A stretch of 64,000 bases of DNA, taken from positions 62,707,719-62,771,718 of the forward strand of contig CM068835.1 in NCBI GenBank assembly GCA_028554795.2. Reading direction: 5' to 3'. Shown one piece after another: positions 1 to 13,599 of the stretch. The position numbers and the translations under genes were made by a program. A model generated the notes under the pieces. The model saw only the letters and a program-made list of their open reading frames with translations. It did not search any database and was not told the DNA's origin. The DNA is from Sinohyriopsis cumingii. Taxonomy: Eukaryota > Mollusca > Bivalvia > Unionida > Unionidae. Within the stretch, counting starts at the first letter, position 1; each line of letters begins with the position of its first letter.

Positions 1-478
1 AAAATTACTGTACAATTTCAAAATGTGTAATCAAGCTTTGGAACCCATGACATAGCTCATGTAATTTGGAAAGTACATTCTGAGGAAGTTCAGGATGTAA
101 AACTAAGTATATTTTTTGCCATTCTGATTCCCAGCTACAGAAGACACATTTATGCCTTGCCACTTGCATACTGTTTGTAGAGACCTTAGCAATTCTGTGA
201 CCTCTCTGGTGTCTATTGCTATAGTAAATCCAAGACATTGCATCAAAAAAGTTAATGCGGAATATTGCAAAGCAGCTGGTATGTGGCAGTCCACAAAACA
301 GCTGCTTTAGTTCATTCAGAAACAAATTTAGTTAAGCATAACATAAAGCATCTACTACATGAGTGCATGATTTCTTTTACAAAGTAGTTCCTAATACACT
401 ACTGCTGTTGGGCACATGTGTCATGCACATGAGTGCAATATGAAGGTGTGCATTATCGTACAGTACCGCATGATTCTG
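1..478. other. Flank or intron of the plus-strand gene; nothing firmly identified
   Basis: A 106-codon minus-strand frame (325-5) is open here but has no recognisable domain, promoter or splice context. Probably intron of the gene whose last exon starts at 1144. Confidence 0.4.
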
Positions 479-709
479 TGGGGGCCCCAAGTGGTCTAAA
501 GCGCTCTCCATTACGGATCACTGCCATCTCACCTCTGTCTGCATTGGTTCGAGTCTCAGATTCAGCCAACGTTGGTATGTGAGAAAGCTTGCCAGTAGCT
601 TCTTGTGGGTTGGTGGTTCTTTCTGGGGGTTTTCCTGGGTTCTTCCTCCACCATTAATACTGGCCGCCACGTATAGCCTGTCGTGTGCAGAAAAATGGCG
701 TTAAACCCT

Positions 710-743
<34 letters not shown>
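479..743 (+). mobile_element. SINE-A copy (tRNA-Leu-like head, (CAA)n tail)
   Basis: Full-length ~265-bp SINE: GC-rich start, A-box region 'gtggtctaaagcgct', B-box 'ggttcgagtctc', a conserved body (gagaaagcttgccagtagc; tactggccgcca; aatggcgttaaaccc) and a (CAA)n tail. An 11-bp target-site duplication, gcatgattctg, lies at 468-478 and 744-754. Not a working tRNA gene. Confidence 0.9.
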
Positions 744-1143
744 GCATGATTCTGACAATGTAAAGTTAATGAAGACAAAAATGAGCATCTAATAATTTCA
801 CTTAATATTTTAAATTACTGTAATCTCAGTAGTTGTCTAAAGGTGATCGCTATAAAAGTTTTTTGATGAGTATGATAATTGCCTTGTTGGGTGGATAGTC
901 TTAATGGGAAACTGGATTACAAGTGAAATAGTGTAGGGAAGTTTCACTGTAGAGGAAATATGCAAATATGAGTCCTAGGCAGGAATTTTAAACATGTGCA
1001 TGGCTTGACAATTACCCATTCAAGGTTGTTGGTTTCTGGCACATAATACACAAAAACTGCATTGTTGAGATGAAATATGTTCATACAGTAAGTCACAAAA
1101 AGTGTTTGTAGGGTAACCATGAATTTTTACATTTTGCTTACAG

Positions 1144-1433
1144 GGGATGATATCAAGACTATTGACAGTAAGCTAGAGGAGCAGTACCAACTTAGTCTGG
1201 AACACAAGATGTCTGGTGGCAAAAAGGATCACACTGGATTGGGATTTCATGAGGAGAAGAAAGCAGAGGAGATATCCAAAGAAAAAGCAGAGGAAGAAGA
1301 GTCACCAAAGGGAAACAATTCTGATAAATCTGAAAAGATTGAAAAGAGATCGCATAGCAAAGACGTTGACCATTCAGAAAAATCAGGCCCATCAGAAGTA
1401 AAGAAGATGAAATTTATTAAAGGAGATAGTTAG
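1144..1433 (+). CDS. Terminal exon of an unidentified Lys/Glu-rich protein
   Basis: A good acceptor (pyrimidine-rich stretch then 'gcttacag') is followed by an open frame to TAG at 1431-1433. The first two exon bases finish a codon begun in an upstream exon outside the window. It encodes about 96 residues: DDIKTIDSKLEEQYQLSLEH, then KMSGGKKDHTGLGF, then a strongly Lys/Glu/Ser-rich tail ending KKMKFIKGDS. The GGKKDHTGLGF block looks conserved and faintly recalls a G-patch (GLG) but is not one. Composition suggests a nuclear or RNA-associated protein; I do not recognise the family. The in-frame ATG at 1119 lies before the acceptor and is not taken as a start. It runs towards STK33, tail to tail. 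Confidence 0.62.
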
Positions 1434-4369
1434 TAAATTTTGTTACACATGGATATTTGTAAGAGGAATGAATATGTAGAGAATAATGCGTGCATATTTT
1501 ATTAAAATTACTTTGAGGCATTTTGTGCCTTCATAAAGCCTTATCTTTTGTAGTAGCTGGCACCAGTTGCAAAGTTCAAAGCTGGGTCATTGCAACAGTA
1601 AAACAACCAAATCCAAATGCTACAATATTATAATAGTAGAGGGCTACCATGTTACAAGGAGTAAAAACTGAAATGTTTAGACAGGTTGCTACTGAGAACA
1701 TAGCTTCAAGCCATTTAGGACTTGCTTGCGGTACTGATAAAACACATATACATACATTAATTAGCTACAACTTAATGTAAAGTTAGGGTCAAAATTATTT
1801 TGCAGATACTTGTACATTTTTTGGAGACACTGTCATAGTTTTATCTCTTCCACATATGGCTGGGAGGCAGACACAATTGTCACAAGGTCATCATGGTCGG
1901 TTGTGGTCATAATAATACCACTTAATGGTTGCATTTTGTTAAAATTAGAATTTGCAAAAATGTGTACTTTTGGAAATAAGAATCCTGAGGTCAAGTAGAC
2001 ATAATGTAATAAATTATGTTAAACAACAAAATTACTTCTTCACATCCGTATCATTTGTTTAAAGTCCCATCTTTTTCATTATTATGGCCAAATGGTTCAA
2101 TGATGATTTTCTCGTGTAGGTGAAAAATAAACCCTTCCATCTTTCTATCTTATGGTTGTTTGTATTTTTAAGTCAGATTTATTCAAAACTTGTTTAGATA
2201 TTGCCTTAAAACAATGAAAAAGTATTTTCTTCAAAAAAAGCTTAAGTCAGTCAAATTGTTAAATTCCTTTCATCTGAGATTTTTTAACCATGTCAGTGTA
2301 ACATTTTGTTAATGCCACAGTTGGCCGTAAGGTTGAGCATATTCGTAGAAATTTTCATTGTTAAACATTTTTAATTGCACCTGATAAAAATAGAAGTATA
2401 TCTAGGTCCCAAAAATCTTGAGCATCTATGGCCAATATAAATAGCAGTTCTAGAAATTATAAAATTAATAGAAATTTTGATGAATTATAAACTTCATTTG
2501 AAATTTGGGTCATAACTATCAGGTTCTTAATTTAATTAAACTATTATGCGTGTAATTATTGTCTTTTATGCATGGTGTTGGCATCAGTGATATTCAATAT
2601 TCAGATTTCTTAATAAAGCTTTGAATCTTGTCGACTTTGGCATGAAGTTTAGGTTTTATGTGCATATGGTTATAGGGAAAATATGTGATGGCTTATTGCT
2701 ATTTATGCTCTCAAAGTTAACTCTTAATTTTTTTTAATTTATCTGAACTATAGGAATACCTTTTACTGAAAAATGTTATTTTCATAGCTTTTAATTTTGT
2801 TGCAAAATATCATTAACTAATCTTATCTGTTTCTATAATTGATTGATTAATATAACTTTTATCTACCAAAAATTTGAGCTTTTGTGGGAAGATAATGTAT
2901 CCTCGTCTTCTATTGTATGGAATGCAGAGTAAACCTTCTTGAGTTTTTGTTTTGTGGGATTTAGTTTTGCAGAGACAGAACATAAATCAGGTTGGTCCAT
3001 TGGCTGCAGCCCAGATGACCTCTTATAAGAAGTTATAATAATTTGATTGTTTTTCTTCCTGCACCAGTTATAATGGCCACCATGTGTAGCTACCTTGCTT
3101 TGGGAAATGAAGTTAAATCCATAAAATTAGCATGCAACATTTCCTGAGATAGCTATAGCTAGGTAGTCACAACAGTTTACACCAATATTTTATAGATCTA
3201 GTATAGTAGTAAATATACATATTATAGATTTTCAGATACTATTTTTAGCTGGCCAAACCTATCCCATAGCCGCATCTGTACGGCCATGCGCATTTGACAT
3301 GGGGCAACTTGAGTGACCTATATTTCTTACATGAATAGAACATTTGTCATTATAGATTGCCGCAGATAGTAGTAAACAATATTATGCCAGCCCACAAGTA
3401 TAAGAGCTGAACTCTACATTTTTTAACAATTAAAGTGTATCTATTGCTTTATGTTACTGCATTGTGACTCTCTTCTAAACTCCACCTGCCCCCCCCACTT
3501 ATGACCATATAGTAATGAATATTCCAAGAATAAACAAGTTAACTTGTCTAATTAGCAGTAAACAATGAACACCAAAGGCAGCACATCACTTATTAAGCAG
3601 GTTCCTCAAGAATTTGTCATTATGTTAATAAATTAAATGGGAATGAATGTAAATCCCAAAACTGCTTATGATTCATTGGATTGGCTCAGAAATTTACTCT
3701 CTCCTTAGTTTGCTAGCTCCTTGAACAAATATGGATAATAATGATGAGTTAACTAATCTTGCGATACATTTGCAATGGCTAGTTGCTACAGTACTATCAG
3801 CTATGTGTAACTCATGTGACTTCTTGTATTGGGCTTGGGATCTGATTATGCTAGCAATGATAATGCTGTGTTCACCTGTATGAATCTATCCACTAAGAAA
3901 TTAATTATATGCAACAAAGAGATTTGTAAGTTATCGTGTTTTCAGAAATGGATCATCCAGCTTTGTAAGTCCTGTCTAGGGCCGCGGACAGAGTAGGACA
4001 AAGTCCTCGGGACCACATTGGTCAGGGGGGTCTGCTGCTGTTTCAATTTGTGGTTCATTGAGACCTATTGGATAATTTTTCTTAGTACCCACAAATCCTG
4101 TCCTGCTGCCCTGGTCTTCTAGTGCTTTTTGTGCTCATATCTACTTTTCTATTTTAGGCAGATCAAACCTTTAAAAATTTGTTTGAAACTTTTTTCACGA
4201 ACATACACTATGACAATTGCTTAAATGTTACCCTACGTTGATTGCTCATGCGTTAAATATTGGAGTGGAAAACCTGAGATTCGACTTCCAGAAAAAGGTC
4301 TATAGCGTCTTAATAGTCGATTAATATGAGCATTTTTTTAAAAACACAGTGTTCAGTAATGGATTAATA
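1434..4369. other. 3'UTR and intergenic sequence
   Basis: AT-rich, no coding signal. The first ~700 nt may be 3'UTR of the plus-strand gene. A short stretch at about 3060-3120 (taatggccaccatgtgtagc..gaagttaaatcc) resembles the 3' part of SINE-A and may be an old fragment. Confidence 0.4.
2126..2131 (+). terminator. Candidate poly(A) signal for the gene ending at 1433
   Basis: AATAAA on the plus strand about 690 nt past the stop, followed within 30 nt by a T/GT-rich stretch. An earlier ATTAAA at about 1500 is an alternative. Confidence 0.35.
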
Positions 4370-5010
4370 ATTTCTTTACAGGAATTAAATCATTATTAGC
4401 TTTCTTCCAGTTTTTCAGAATAATTCTTTCTGCTTGAAAACATTACTCCCAAATACTTGTATTAAGTTAAAATTTGTATATTCTTATCTAGTTTTCAAAC
4501 TTCTTAATTCTACTGCAATTTATAAAAAGGATGATATTTGTCTTATCCATGTTTAAAGTAAGATCCAGTTTTGCACAAAAGAGTTCCAGTGTGTCTTTCT
4601 TTGTAATTCTAAAGTGGTATCAGCAAGAAATACACAAATTATTAGCATAAAGTAGCAGAATCATATTTTAATAATTCCTTGTCAATAATGATTACATTTC
4701 CACCATTTTCGTTCATTATTTGCCATAAATCGTATAAAAACAAGAAAAGGAGAGGACTTATAAACTTTGTCACATTCATAATATTCACTTTGTTGATCAT
4801 GATATATACCATTTTGTAATAATGCATACCAGTCTCTCTCTATCCTCTTAATCAGCTGTCTTTTTAAATCAACATACTTGTACTTGCAACAGAATCTGTT
4901 TTTTTTATAAAGATATTTTAGTATGACAAATTGCAACATTAAAATATTGTATCCATCCTGGAATCCCGCATGTTCTTCAGGTTCCATATCCTAGAGGACC
5001 AACATTAAAG
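4370..5010 (-). pseudogene. Decayed non-LTR retrotransposon (LINE) reverse transcriptase
   Basis: Minus-strand reading across frames gives, in order, EEHAGFQDGYN (RT 'NQAGFRxGY' motif), ILKYLYKKNRFCC, VDLK..IERDWYALLQNGI ('VDxKKAFDxIxRxxLWxxLxxxGI'), EYYECDK, ISPLLFLFL ('LSPLLFxLF'), NENGGNVIIIDKELLKYDSA, ADTT (degenerate ADDT catalytic box), LDLTLNMDKTNI and a remnant of YLGV. This is the fingers-to-thumb order of LINE RTs. Several frameshifts and the altered catalytic box show it is dead. The clade cannot be settled by eye. Confidence 0.78.
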
Positions 5011-5676
5011 CCAACAATTTCTTAGTTTCACAGGATTTGCCAATAAATTTAATCATTTTAACCTGTTATATCATTCGCAAAAGGAATACAATCTTTCTTC
5101 ATTAGAAGTATGGGTAAAATGCTCAGTATTCCCTAATTGAATTATCAGGGTAGCAGATGGGCAAGAGTTATCACCCTTTGCCTTTTAGATGGGGCTGGAT
5201 TTGGGTGGCAGCAGGCATATTTTTCTAATGTTACTGTGGTCGGGTAAGTATTCTTGGAGAAAAATAATTTACTAGAAAAATTTCTTCTTCTTTTCATAAG
5301 TGGGTTTCCCAGTGAGAAAATCAGGGGAATACTTGCTCTTTTAAACATTCCAAAAGAAGCAAAACTCTAAATCAGATTGTATAAAGCAGAATGCTTATTG
5401 AGGAGAATTCTAACAACCCTTGGTAAAGTTGTGCTGTAAAAACAAAGGCAAGGGCCTGTAACTCCCCTAAATGATAATAAATAAGTCTGGAAATAACAAT
5501 TCTTTTGAGAACTTGTAAACATATAGCTGCATTCCATTTTTGTTTTTAATCCAACAATTACCAGTGAAGTTGTATTGTGGAAATTGTTATGGGACAGATG
5601 GATGGTCAGTTTGATTACTATAGAACCCTGCCAACTTCATAATAATCTTAGTATGGTCAGAAATACAGCACTTTTA

Positions 5677-5906
5677 TTGGCAGAAAACTCATCCAGTCAG
5701 ATGTAAGATCACCTCAGTAATATGTATGGATGTTTGACAGCAAGCTCAGATGTAGGATCACCTCAGTAATATGTATGGGTGTTTGATTGGCAGCATGCTC
5801 AGCCAGTCAGATCTAAGATCACATGATTAATATGTATGGGTGTTTGATTGGCAGCAAGCATAACCAGTCAGATGTAAGATCACCTCAGTAATATGTATAG
5901 ATGTTG
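5677..5906. repeat. Short tandem array, ~60-bp unit, about 4 copies
   Basis: 'cagatgtaagatcacctcagtaatatgtatg' type units begin near 5698, 5747, 5808 and 5868. The second spacing is shortened to 49 bp by an internal deletion. Confidence 0.85.
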
Positions 5907-7019
5907 CACGTAAATTCATTCAAAATCTTCATGATATAATAGGTAAGTCTGTATACAAATTATTTGCGTGGTGAACAATAAAAATAATTGAAGGTTGGTC
6001 AGAATAGACAAATGAAAAAATCAAATGTAACAGACTGCCTTTTGTTTTTAACTGTTAGACTTTTTGGACGAAATCATCCAGGAATGCTAAAGTATATTTC
6101 TTAGCAGCTTCCGGTCAAAGAGAGCTTCCCATTATTTAATACAAACCTAGTGCCAACAACATGGTAGATGATGCGTGTGCATGTAAATGGTTCAACTTAA
6201 TCGATTCCACTCAGCTTACTCATTACTAAGCATACAGAAATAAAATCAACCATGTAAATATATAAAACATTGGTTCAGAATGATCATAATTAGTTGTGAT
6301 GAACTAATTATCAGTCTTAAATATTCAACCAGTTCCAGACACTAATATCAAATATGATTAGTTAGATGAGTTGTGTACTTTGTTCATCTGCTGTCTTGTT
6401 CCCATTTGATTATTTTTCCCCAATGTATGTCTGTCTGTATTCCTGAGCTTAAATCTTTAAACCATTCAAGGTATTTGAACCAGAGTTTGTTTACATATCA
6501 AGCATGTGACATTGGTGCCTTTTCATAATTAGAATTTTAAATACCATATTACTGTACCTGTTGCTATTTGCATAACTGATACTTTTCCTGGAGGAAAATT
6601 CCCATTATATATAATGAAAATTCATCCTCCATTCAGGAACCAGAAGATTCCACAACACTTTATCACCTCTGTGCTGTCTCTTTGAGGATCAACACTGACC
6701 AAGTAAATTTAGTCTTTCTCATGTGTGCATCTTAATAAATGGTAGGATTATAGCCTTGATCAAGTTTTATCTCTTAATTCAATCTCACTTAGAAGTTATT
6801 AGCATTTGCCTATAGCTCGGCATCATATTTTTATCTTTTACCCCTTAGACATGGTATTAGTAATTCAAATTTTGTTGTACATTTTTGTTATTAGTAGGTG
6901 GGTTTTTTAAAATTTTTTATGTCCAAGCATATATTGTGGTCTACTGATTAGCCTTGATCCATTATGATTGATTTAATTCAAATTGCCAATATTGTTAATT
7001 GTGCTATTTTTATGTATTG

Positions 7020-7236
7020 TTGCTGTTGTAGGGCTTAACACCATTTTTCAGCACCAGATAGGCTATACATGGTGGCCAGTATTAATGGTGGACAAAGAAC
7101 CACTGACCCACGAGAAGCTACTGGCAAGCTTTCTCACATACCCAGATTGGCCTAACCAGAGACTCAAACCCACAGAGGTGAGATGGCTGTGATCTGTGTT
7201 CGTGAGAACTTTAAAACACTAGGACACTCAGGGCCC
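7020..7236 (-). mobile_element. SINE-A copy, internally deleted
   Basis: Reverse-oriented SINE-A: short (CAA)n complement, 'gggcttaacaccatttttcagc', 'ggtggccagtattaatggtgg', then the B-box and head complement ending 'gggccc'. About 25 bp of the body (the 'gggttttcctgggttc' part) is missing. Confidence 0.82.
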
Positions 7237-7929
7237 TTTAAACATTGTAAGCAGGTCACACACAACTTTTTTCCTTCTGATCATATGCCCATTTATTGAA
7301 AACAGGTTAGTTTCTGCTAACTTTCCATGAAATTTTCCTTTATTATTAGCAATCATAACCAACTGGCTATTTGCTGATTTTGTATTCCCTAGATTTTGTC
7401 AACCCTGGTTGGATTGTATTTCTTTCCTCTATTGAGCTTAGCATTGATTTTTGCTTTTAACTTATGACAGTGCCTGAGTAAGGTGTCTTCTTGCTGAAAT
7501 TATTATTTTAGCATAGACATAATCCACATGTATTAACTTGTGTATAAATTTAGGTGCATAGAAGTTTTTTTGTAAGATGAAACAAAATCGTTTTTCAGCT
7601 TTCTTTTAAAGGAACAGGGCTTAAGCAGGGTGGTGGTAGGTGTAGTCACATGACATCCCTATGGGACACATGCCCCACTTATTTTGCATATATCATGAGA
7701 GGACACATGGTTGTCCCTTCTGCAGCTTATCGTCTGACAAGGTCTGGGATCTCACCAACCATAAACATATATATATAAATTGAGGGAGAAGGTTCTTTCC
7801 ATGTTTTATTCAGAGTTTTCAGGGTTCTTGTTTCTTAATTCTTGGAGAAGAAATACCTAGGTCTCCCAGTTAATGTTACTGGCTCCCAGAGGAGGTTATA
7901 AGTAGGTGGAGAGTTGTTCCTCCTATCTA

Positions 7930-8140
7930 ATTGCTCAGCACTAAGATGTCAGTGTTAGCATGAGGTTGGTTTGGTGTCAGGATAACATGACTGGATTGCG
8001 CATGATGCTACATGTCTGTGGCATGATGTCCCAGTGCTAGACATCAATATAAAACTGTACACTGCATACATCGTAGTGATCTGGCTGAATAATTCTTAAA
8101 GCTGTATTAAAATTTCAAATCACATATGCATACACAGAGA
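7930..8140 (+). mobile_element. SINE-B copy lacking the tRNA-like head
   Basis: Shares 'gtgtcaggataa.atgactgg', 'atgatgctacatgt' and 'cccagtgctaga' with the SINE-B copies at 23.8-24.1 and 26.6-26.9 kb, in the opposite orientation. The tRNA-derived 5' end is absent. Confidence 0.65.
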
Positions 8141-11100
8141 TTGGGATTACAAAATCAGTAGCAGTTGTTATATAAGGTGAATCTTGTTTTCTCAGATAGT
8201 ACATATGCTTACTGTGTGGACATGGAATGGAGTCCATGAAAAAAGTGGGTTGCGTAAAAAGATACCTACTATGACCCAGTGGAAGATTTTAGTGAATATT
8301 TGTTTGCTCATTTTTTTTTTAAATTTTAAAAGCTATACATTTATAAAAAAAAATTATCAGTTACTGACAGATTTTTATTTGGGTTGGTACCAAAATTTGC
8401 AGCTAATGCCTTTATAAAGAGATAGTGAGTTTAAACAAAAAATTGTGATAAATTGGAAGCAGGTTTTACAAGTGTAACATTAAGTCCCCAGCATGGACTT
8501 TAAGGAGGGCACACAGCAGAAAACAGAAACCCAAAAATGAAAGAAATCTTTTTTTTATTTGTAAATTTGATTCATCTGGATAGTACTAACAAACAAATGG
8601 CACTTGTTTTTTTAATTTAAATACATATCATTAGTAAGTTTAAAAACTGCAAACAAAGCAACACATCAACGTCAACAAAAATAAATTACTTTAAGAAAAA
8701 TACATATTTATATCTCTGTGGGAATCAGTAATGTACACAGTATGTAGCATGGATATTTACAAAGATAATAGTGATGAAGTATGTCAAATTGTTCAATCCA
8801 TTTATGTTATGAAAGCTTGAGCAGCAAGTAGTAAAGGTGACAATGGTTGACATAAACAAGGATTATACTCCTGTGAAAATTTGTTGTTGTAATTTACACA
8901 TTACAAGTGGGAAACATGTTTCAGTGCACTAGGTTTTGTTCCCATTAAAATGCATTAAATATGAATTTGTATAAGGTGTAGAGAATAGGTTCAAAATGGA
9001 GATAACTAAATTTCCTTTTGTTATAGAGCAAATTAAGGGGAGATAACCAGAGCATGGACTAATTTTCACCCTCAATAACACTCTAAAAACCAGATTTTAA
9101 AATGATCACTAAATTAACAATGAAATATATTTCAAACATAATCATTCTTCTTGCAAATAAAACCAAAAACAAAAAGAACAGTACAAAATGTAATCAAAAT
9201 GCTTAGTGGCAAACTGAAATATTCTGAAACTATTTAAATCCACAATTATACATGGATGTAATTCATCTACTTTGAAGGGAAGTTTTTCACATATATCCTT
9301 GATCCTCTTATACAAGTGGATATCCTTGATCCTCTTATACAAACAGAAAAGTATTTCTGAGGTAGATCCTCACCCAGCCATTTTAAACTTAAAAGCGTGA
9401 AAGTAAGGTGCAAATAATTAGGTTATATATAATATCTGCCTCTGGAGAGTATCCGTAACTATATCAAGGCTATTTCAATAGAGTTTCTAATGCAGCAGAT
9501 TCACACAAACTTCATTCTAGTGTTTAATGCCCTAATTAATGTCAAAATATTTTATATGCTCCACAAAACAATGCAGATTGTTTGAGACAATGTTAAAAGT
9601 GAAAAGGTAAATCAGCTATGCACAGCATGAAAGTAACTGGTCAAAATGGGAAGAGCCTTTCTTAATATGCATTTTAATAATAAATAATAAGTTAGTAAAT
9701 GATAATTTCTCTAAATATTTCGTATAACATGCTCTGTTCTACATATGGTATGCTTTAGAAACTAATCTTGCGTAATTTTCAATATCTAAGTTGCCATATA
9801 CTCATGCATTTTTTCTGATAAACACATTATCCAGGTTAGTGAAACTGTTGCAGAATTTACACCTCTGAAATGGTCAGTGTGACTTTCGTAGATTGACAAG
9901 CTGTAGTTCTAATTTGGTTTCTAATAACAAATGGAACAATGCTTTGAGCTTTATAAAGTTATATGCACATTTTAATTCAGAGTTTAAAGTTTACCATAAA
10001 TGTGTCACTCATTATTAGGCTCATCATGGTTTATGTAACAAATAATTTGAAAAAGAATTATTTAACCAATTTTATCTATGAACCAAACAATGTGAAAATA
10101 AAGGTGATACACTTTGATTTGTGACAGGTGAACATTTCTGTGCCATTTTGTAAGAGTTGAAGTGTTAAAAATCAGAATGTATACTAGTAGTTAACCACTG
10201 GTCTAGATTAAGTTTCTGTTACATCCAATAAGAATGAAGGACCTAAAAATTCTAATCTGTACAAGTTGTTAAAAGTAGAGTATGGAAGACCTGATTTAAC
10301 TTTTAAAGATAAAAGGTATATAGATGTCCTCTTTTGTAACATTAATGTGTACTTTGCAGCTCGAAATGATGTCATCATTCCATAATGATATAACTACGAT
10401 GAAATCATGTTTGGACTAGGGTATCATAGGAACATGAACCCAGGGAGATTAGATGTAAAATGATGTAGTTGCAATGTTTCAATCATATTAAATAATGAAA
10501 AACATATCCTATACAGTTTTAATAATTGCAGTAACAATCCTCTGAAACATAAACAGAATCTATGTAAGGTATACTATACCTTGGAAAATGTTAGCGATTT
10601 AAGACCTGTTGTAAATTAGCAGCACATGTTGTTTCATATGGAAAACCAATGTGATTTTACATCAAACAGCTGAGATGAAATTCCTTTGTACATGAGAAAT
10701 CAAGATAATGCATGACACCCACAATAGCTGTTCACAAGTAGTATAAAAATTGCATGTGCCGGTTTATGTATGAAAATATTTAAGTTAAAATATATCTAAT
10801 TTACAGTTTAAACAGGCAAGAAGATATTCAGCAGTTATTTTTCTCCATAAACAAAGGAACCTGTTTAACTTGTCCTACCACACACATAGACTCAGTATTT
10901 TTGATCTCTGTCTACTGTAGCTGCAAAATTTAGTTCATCATTTCAACCTACAGTGATCGAAGTCTGCTCTGTATACTACAGTTTACAGTACAGTTCTACC
11001 ATAATAATTGGTCTGAGTTTACAGGCTCCAATGTACAATGCATGATGGATATTCTTTTTAAAAATTTTACTAGAATGAAATGACATTGACATTTAACAAG

Positions 11101-13188
11101 CAAAAATACTTGGATGCTTTTGCAGCAGTTAGAGTCTGAGATCAATAACAGCAGAATAGTAAGCAAGGACATTCAAGGTTATTATGATGGATAATAATAC
11201 ACATTATCGATGTTAAAAATAGAAAACAGCTAGACAGGACAAATAAGAGCATGGTAAATGACCAACATATTCCCCATGCATTAATGATCATAGTGCTATG
11301 GTTGTGGTTCTGCTTCTCTTGGGTAAACTTGTGTTAACAATAAAAAACAACAACATTCCAATAGCAAAGAAAATGCTAAATTAATGTGTAGAACAGAAAT
11401 CTCTGCTCTAGTAATTGTTCCATGCATCTTAACTCAGGATCAGTAGTTGACCATTTTGATAAACAACTCTGGGTGTTATCTAACCATGCTGAGAGTCACA
11501 CTATAACATACAATAAAAAGAATAAATTCACCAGAACTAGAGATTTACAGCAAAAAAAAATACAATTGTTTTTATCACATAAAGTTCAAGAAACCAAACA
11601 TTGATGGAAATATTTATATATACATATATACATGAATAATTTACATCATTCCTTAATTACATCTTTTCTCTAAATGCATATTTTTATGAGAAAATAAATC
11701 TTTATGATAGATAATGAAAAAGTGGGGTGACAGTTGTAGAGAATATGACTTACTCACTAAAAAAGGAAACTGTTGCACAACAAGCACTGCAAAGTGCCTT
11801 TGATAAGTTTTGACATACCGACTGCCCTTCATTTACCGTGACTTTATTCTTTTTCAAATATATTTACAAGTGCACATTGAAATGATCTTGTGCTTATTTC
11901 AACAACATTACGATTTAGAAGGATTATTTCCCTTTCAGTTATTTCTTAAATCTTACGAAAATGAGTAAATAAATGAATTTAGAGCATTTAAGAACTCACA
12001 CCTCAGGTCCAGTAAGACTGATTAAAGGAATACTTATATGCTTATTTTGTATAATTGTATCCCTCAATGTGAATATGCAATGTGGCATTTAATATCATTC
12101 GTCTTCATCCATCTGTCATATATTGTTGTTTTTGACAGCTTCTGATAAATTATTGGTTGAATGGCCAGGCGGTTTTTAATTTTGACATACCTGTGTGTGG
12201 AGAACACTAATCTTCCCCAAGTGTGTTGAGGCATTTGTGTTCGACAATCAAATCTGTACACAATTTAAAAGATACAGCTGCCAAGGCAAATAAGCTGCAT
12301 GTGAAACTTTGGTAAGATTCCATATTGCCATAATCTGCTGAAAACATACCATGAAGATCCATCATTCAGACTATAGGTCAGATAGTTCAAGGTAGTCCTT
12401 TAAAGGTATAGATGGATGTGAAAGTCAAACATTTTAACAGGCAACACATGAACTGTGTCTAAAATGACTTTTTATGAATATGACTCTGGAGGAAGAAGAG
12501 GTGACAAGATTTTATATCACTTTTACTAATTTTGCATGTCAAATTAATGATATTCAAACAAAACATAATGAACTTCATAGGACAAACCATGTGATTATCA
12601 TTGTTTATTTCTAAAGCTGCACTGAATAAATTTTAAGAAGTCTCTGTCTTTTTTTGACACCTACTCTTGTATGAAAAGCTTCAACTAAAAACAAAAAGTG
12701 TTAATGACAGCACTTCCAACTGTGGAAAACTTATTAAAACATCTCTTTTCTACTAACATGGACTCCTAAAAAATGTTTACCCTGTAAGCAACTTAGAAAT
12801 TCCTTAAAATTTCTTTCAGTATCTTTGATCTTAAAACAATAATGACTGATTCATTAAGTGGCTGAAATCACAACTACATGTATTTCAAAATGGGCTTGAA
12901 ATCAAGGTGTAAATAAATAGATGTTTGTTTTAGAAAGCAATGTATATTAATTATTTGGTATTGAAGCAAATGGAGTAAAGTACCTGTCCGAGGCCACACG
13001 ATGATAGCTAGCTCTGGCTTGTGATAGTACGATTCAAACCCATTATAAAATTTTCTTATATAGATTACCATCAAGATGTGGATTGCATTGCAAATATATC
13101 TGAACATTTCTAATGTCATATTTCAAAATAATGTATAATATAAAAAAGGTTGAAATCCAAAGTCCTACCGGGTAAATGTTTTTGTACC
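8141..13188. other. AT-rich sequence downstream of STK33; no gene seen
   Basis: No coding exon, SINE or tandem array recognised. Part may be STK33 3'UTR, since several minus-strand AATAAA hexamers occur. A 3.x-fold 'gatcctcttatacaa' duplication at 9299-9341 is the only local repeat noticed. Confidence 0.4.
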
Positions 13189-13194
13189 TTTATT
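13189..13194 (-). terminator. Candidate STK33 poly(A) signal (AATAAA)
   Basis: AATAAA on the minus strand about 405 nt after the STK33 stop, the first canonical hexamer I noticed downstream. Others occur further on (for example near 12605 and 8556), so the true cleavage site and 3'UTR length are open. Confidence 0.35.
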
Positions 13195-13599
13195 TAAGAG
13201 TATTAAAGAATTCAAAATTTATAACAAAAGCTTTTACAATTTAGAATCTGACAGGGCAAAATGGCGAGAGATTTTCTAGGTAGAAAATATTCCCCTATCT
13301 GGAAGCCCAGGTAAACTAATTTGTGCTGGTTAACGGATGCTGAGAAAAATTCTTTTACAGGTGCTATTTTTTATACATCCACAGTCTGGATATGTTGAAA
13401 ATGTTTAACCCATAAAGCCCAAATTTTTGTATGTGATGAAATACTTATTCTAACAATAAAGTTGTCATGATGTACAGTCACAAGATTCTTGAACACAAGA
13501 TCATCTGACATCCATTGATCAAGATGACTCTTGTAGCACTTGATGGCTTCAAGCCCATGCTGCAAATATCCTAGCTAACTTCACTCGATAAAAGTTTTG

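Noticed and set aside
5-325. 106-codon minus-strand open frame
   Set aside because: No recognisable domain, no splice or promoter context; likely chance or an old repeat.
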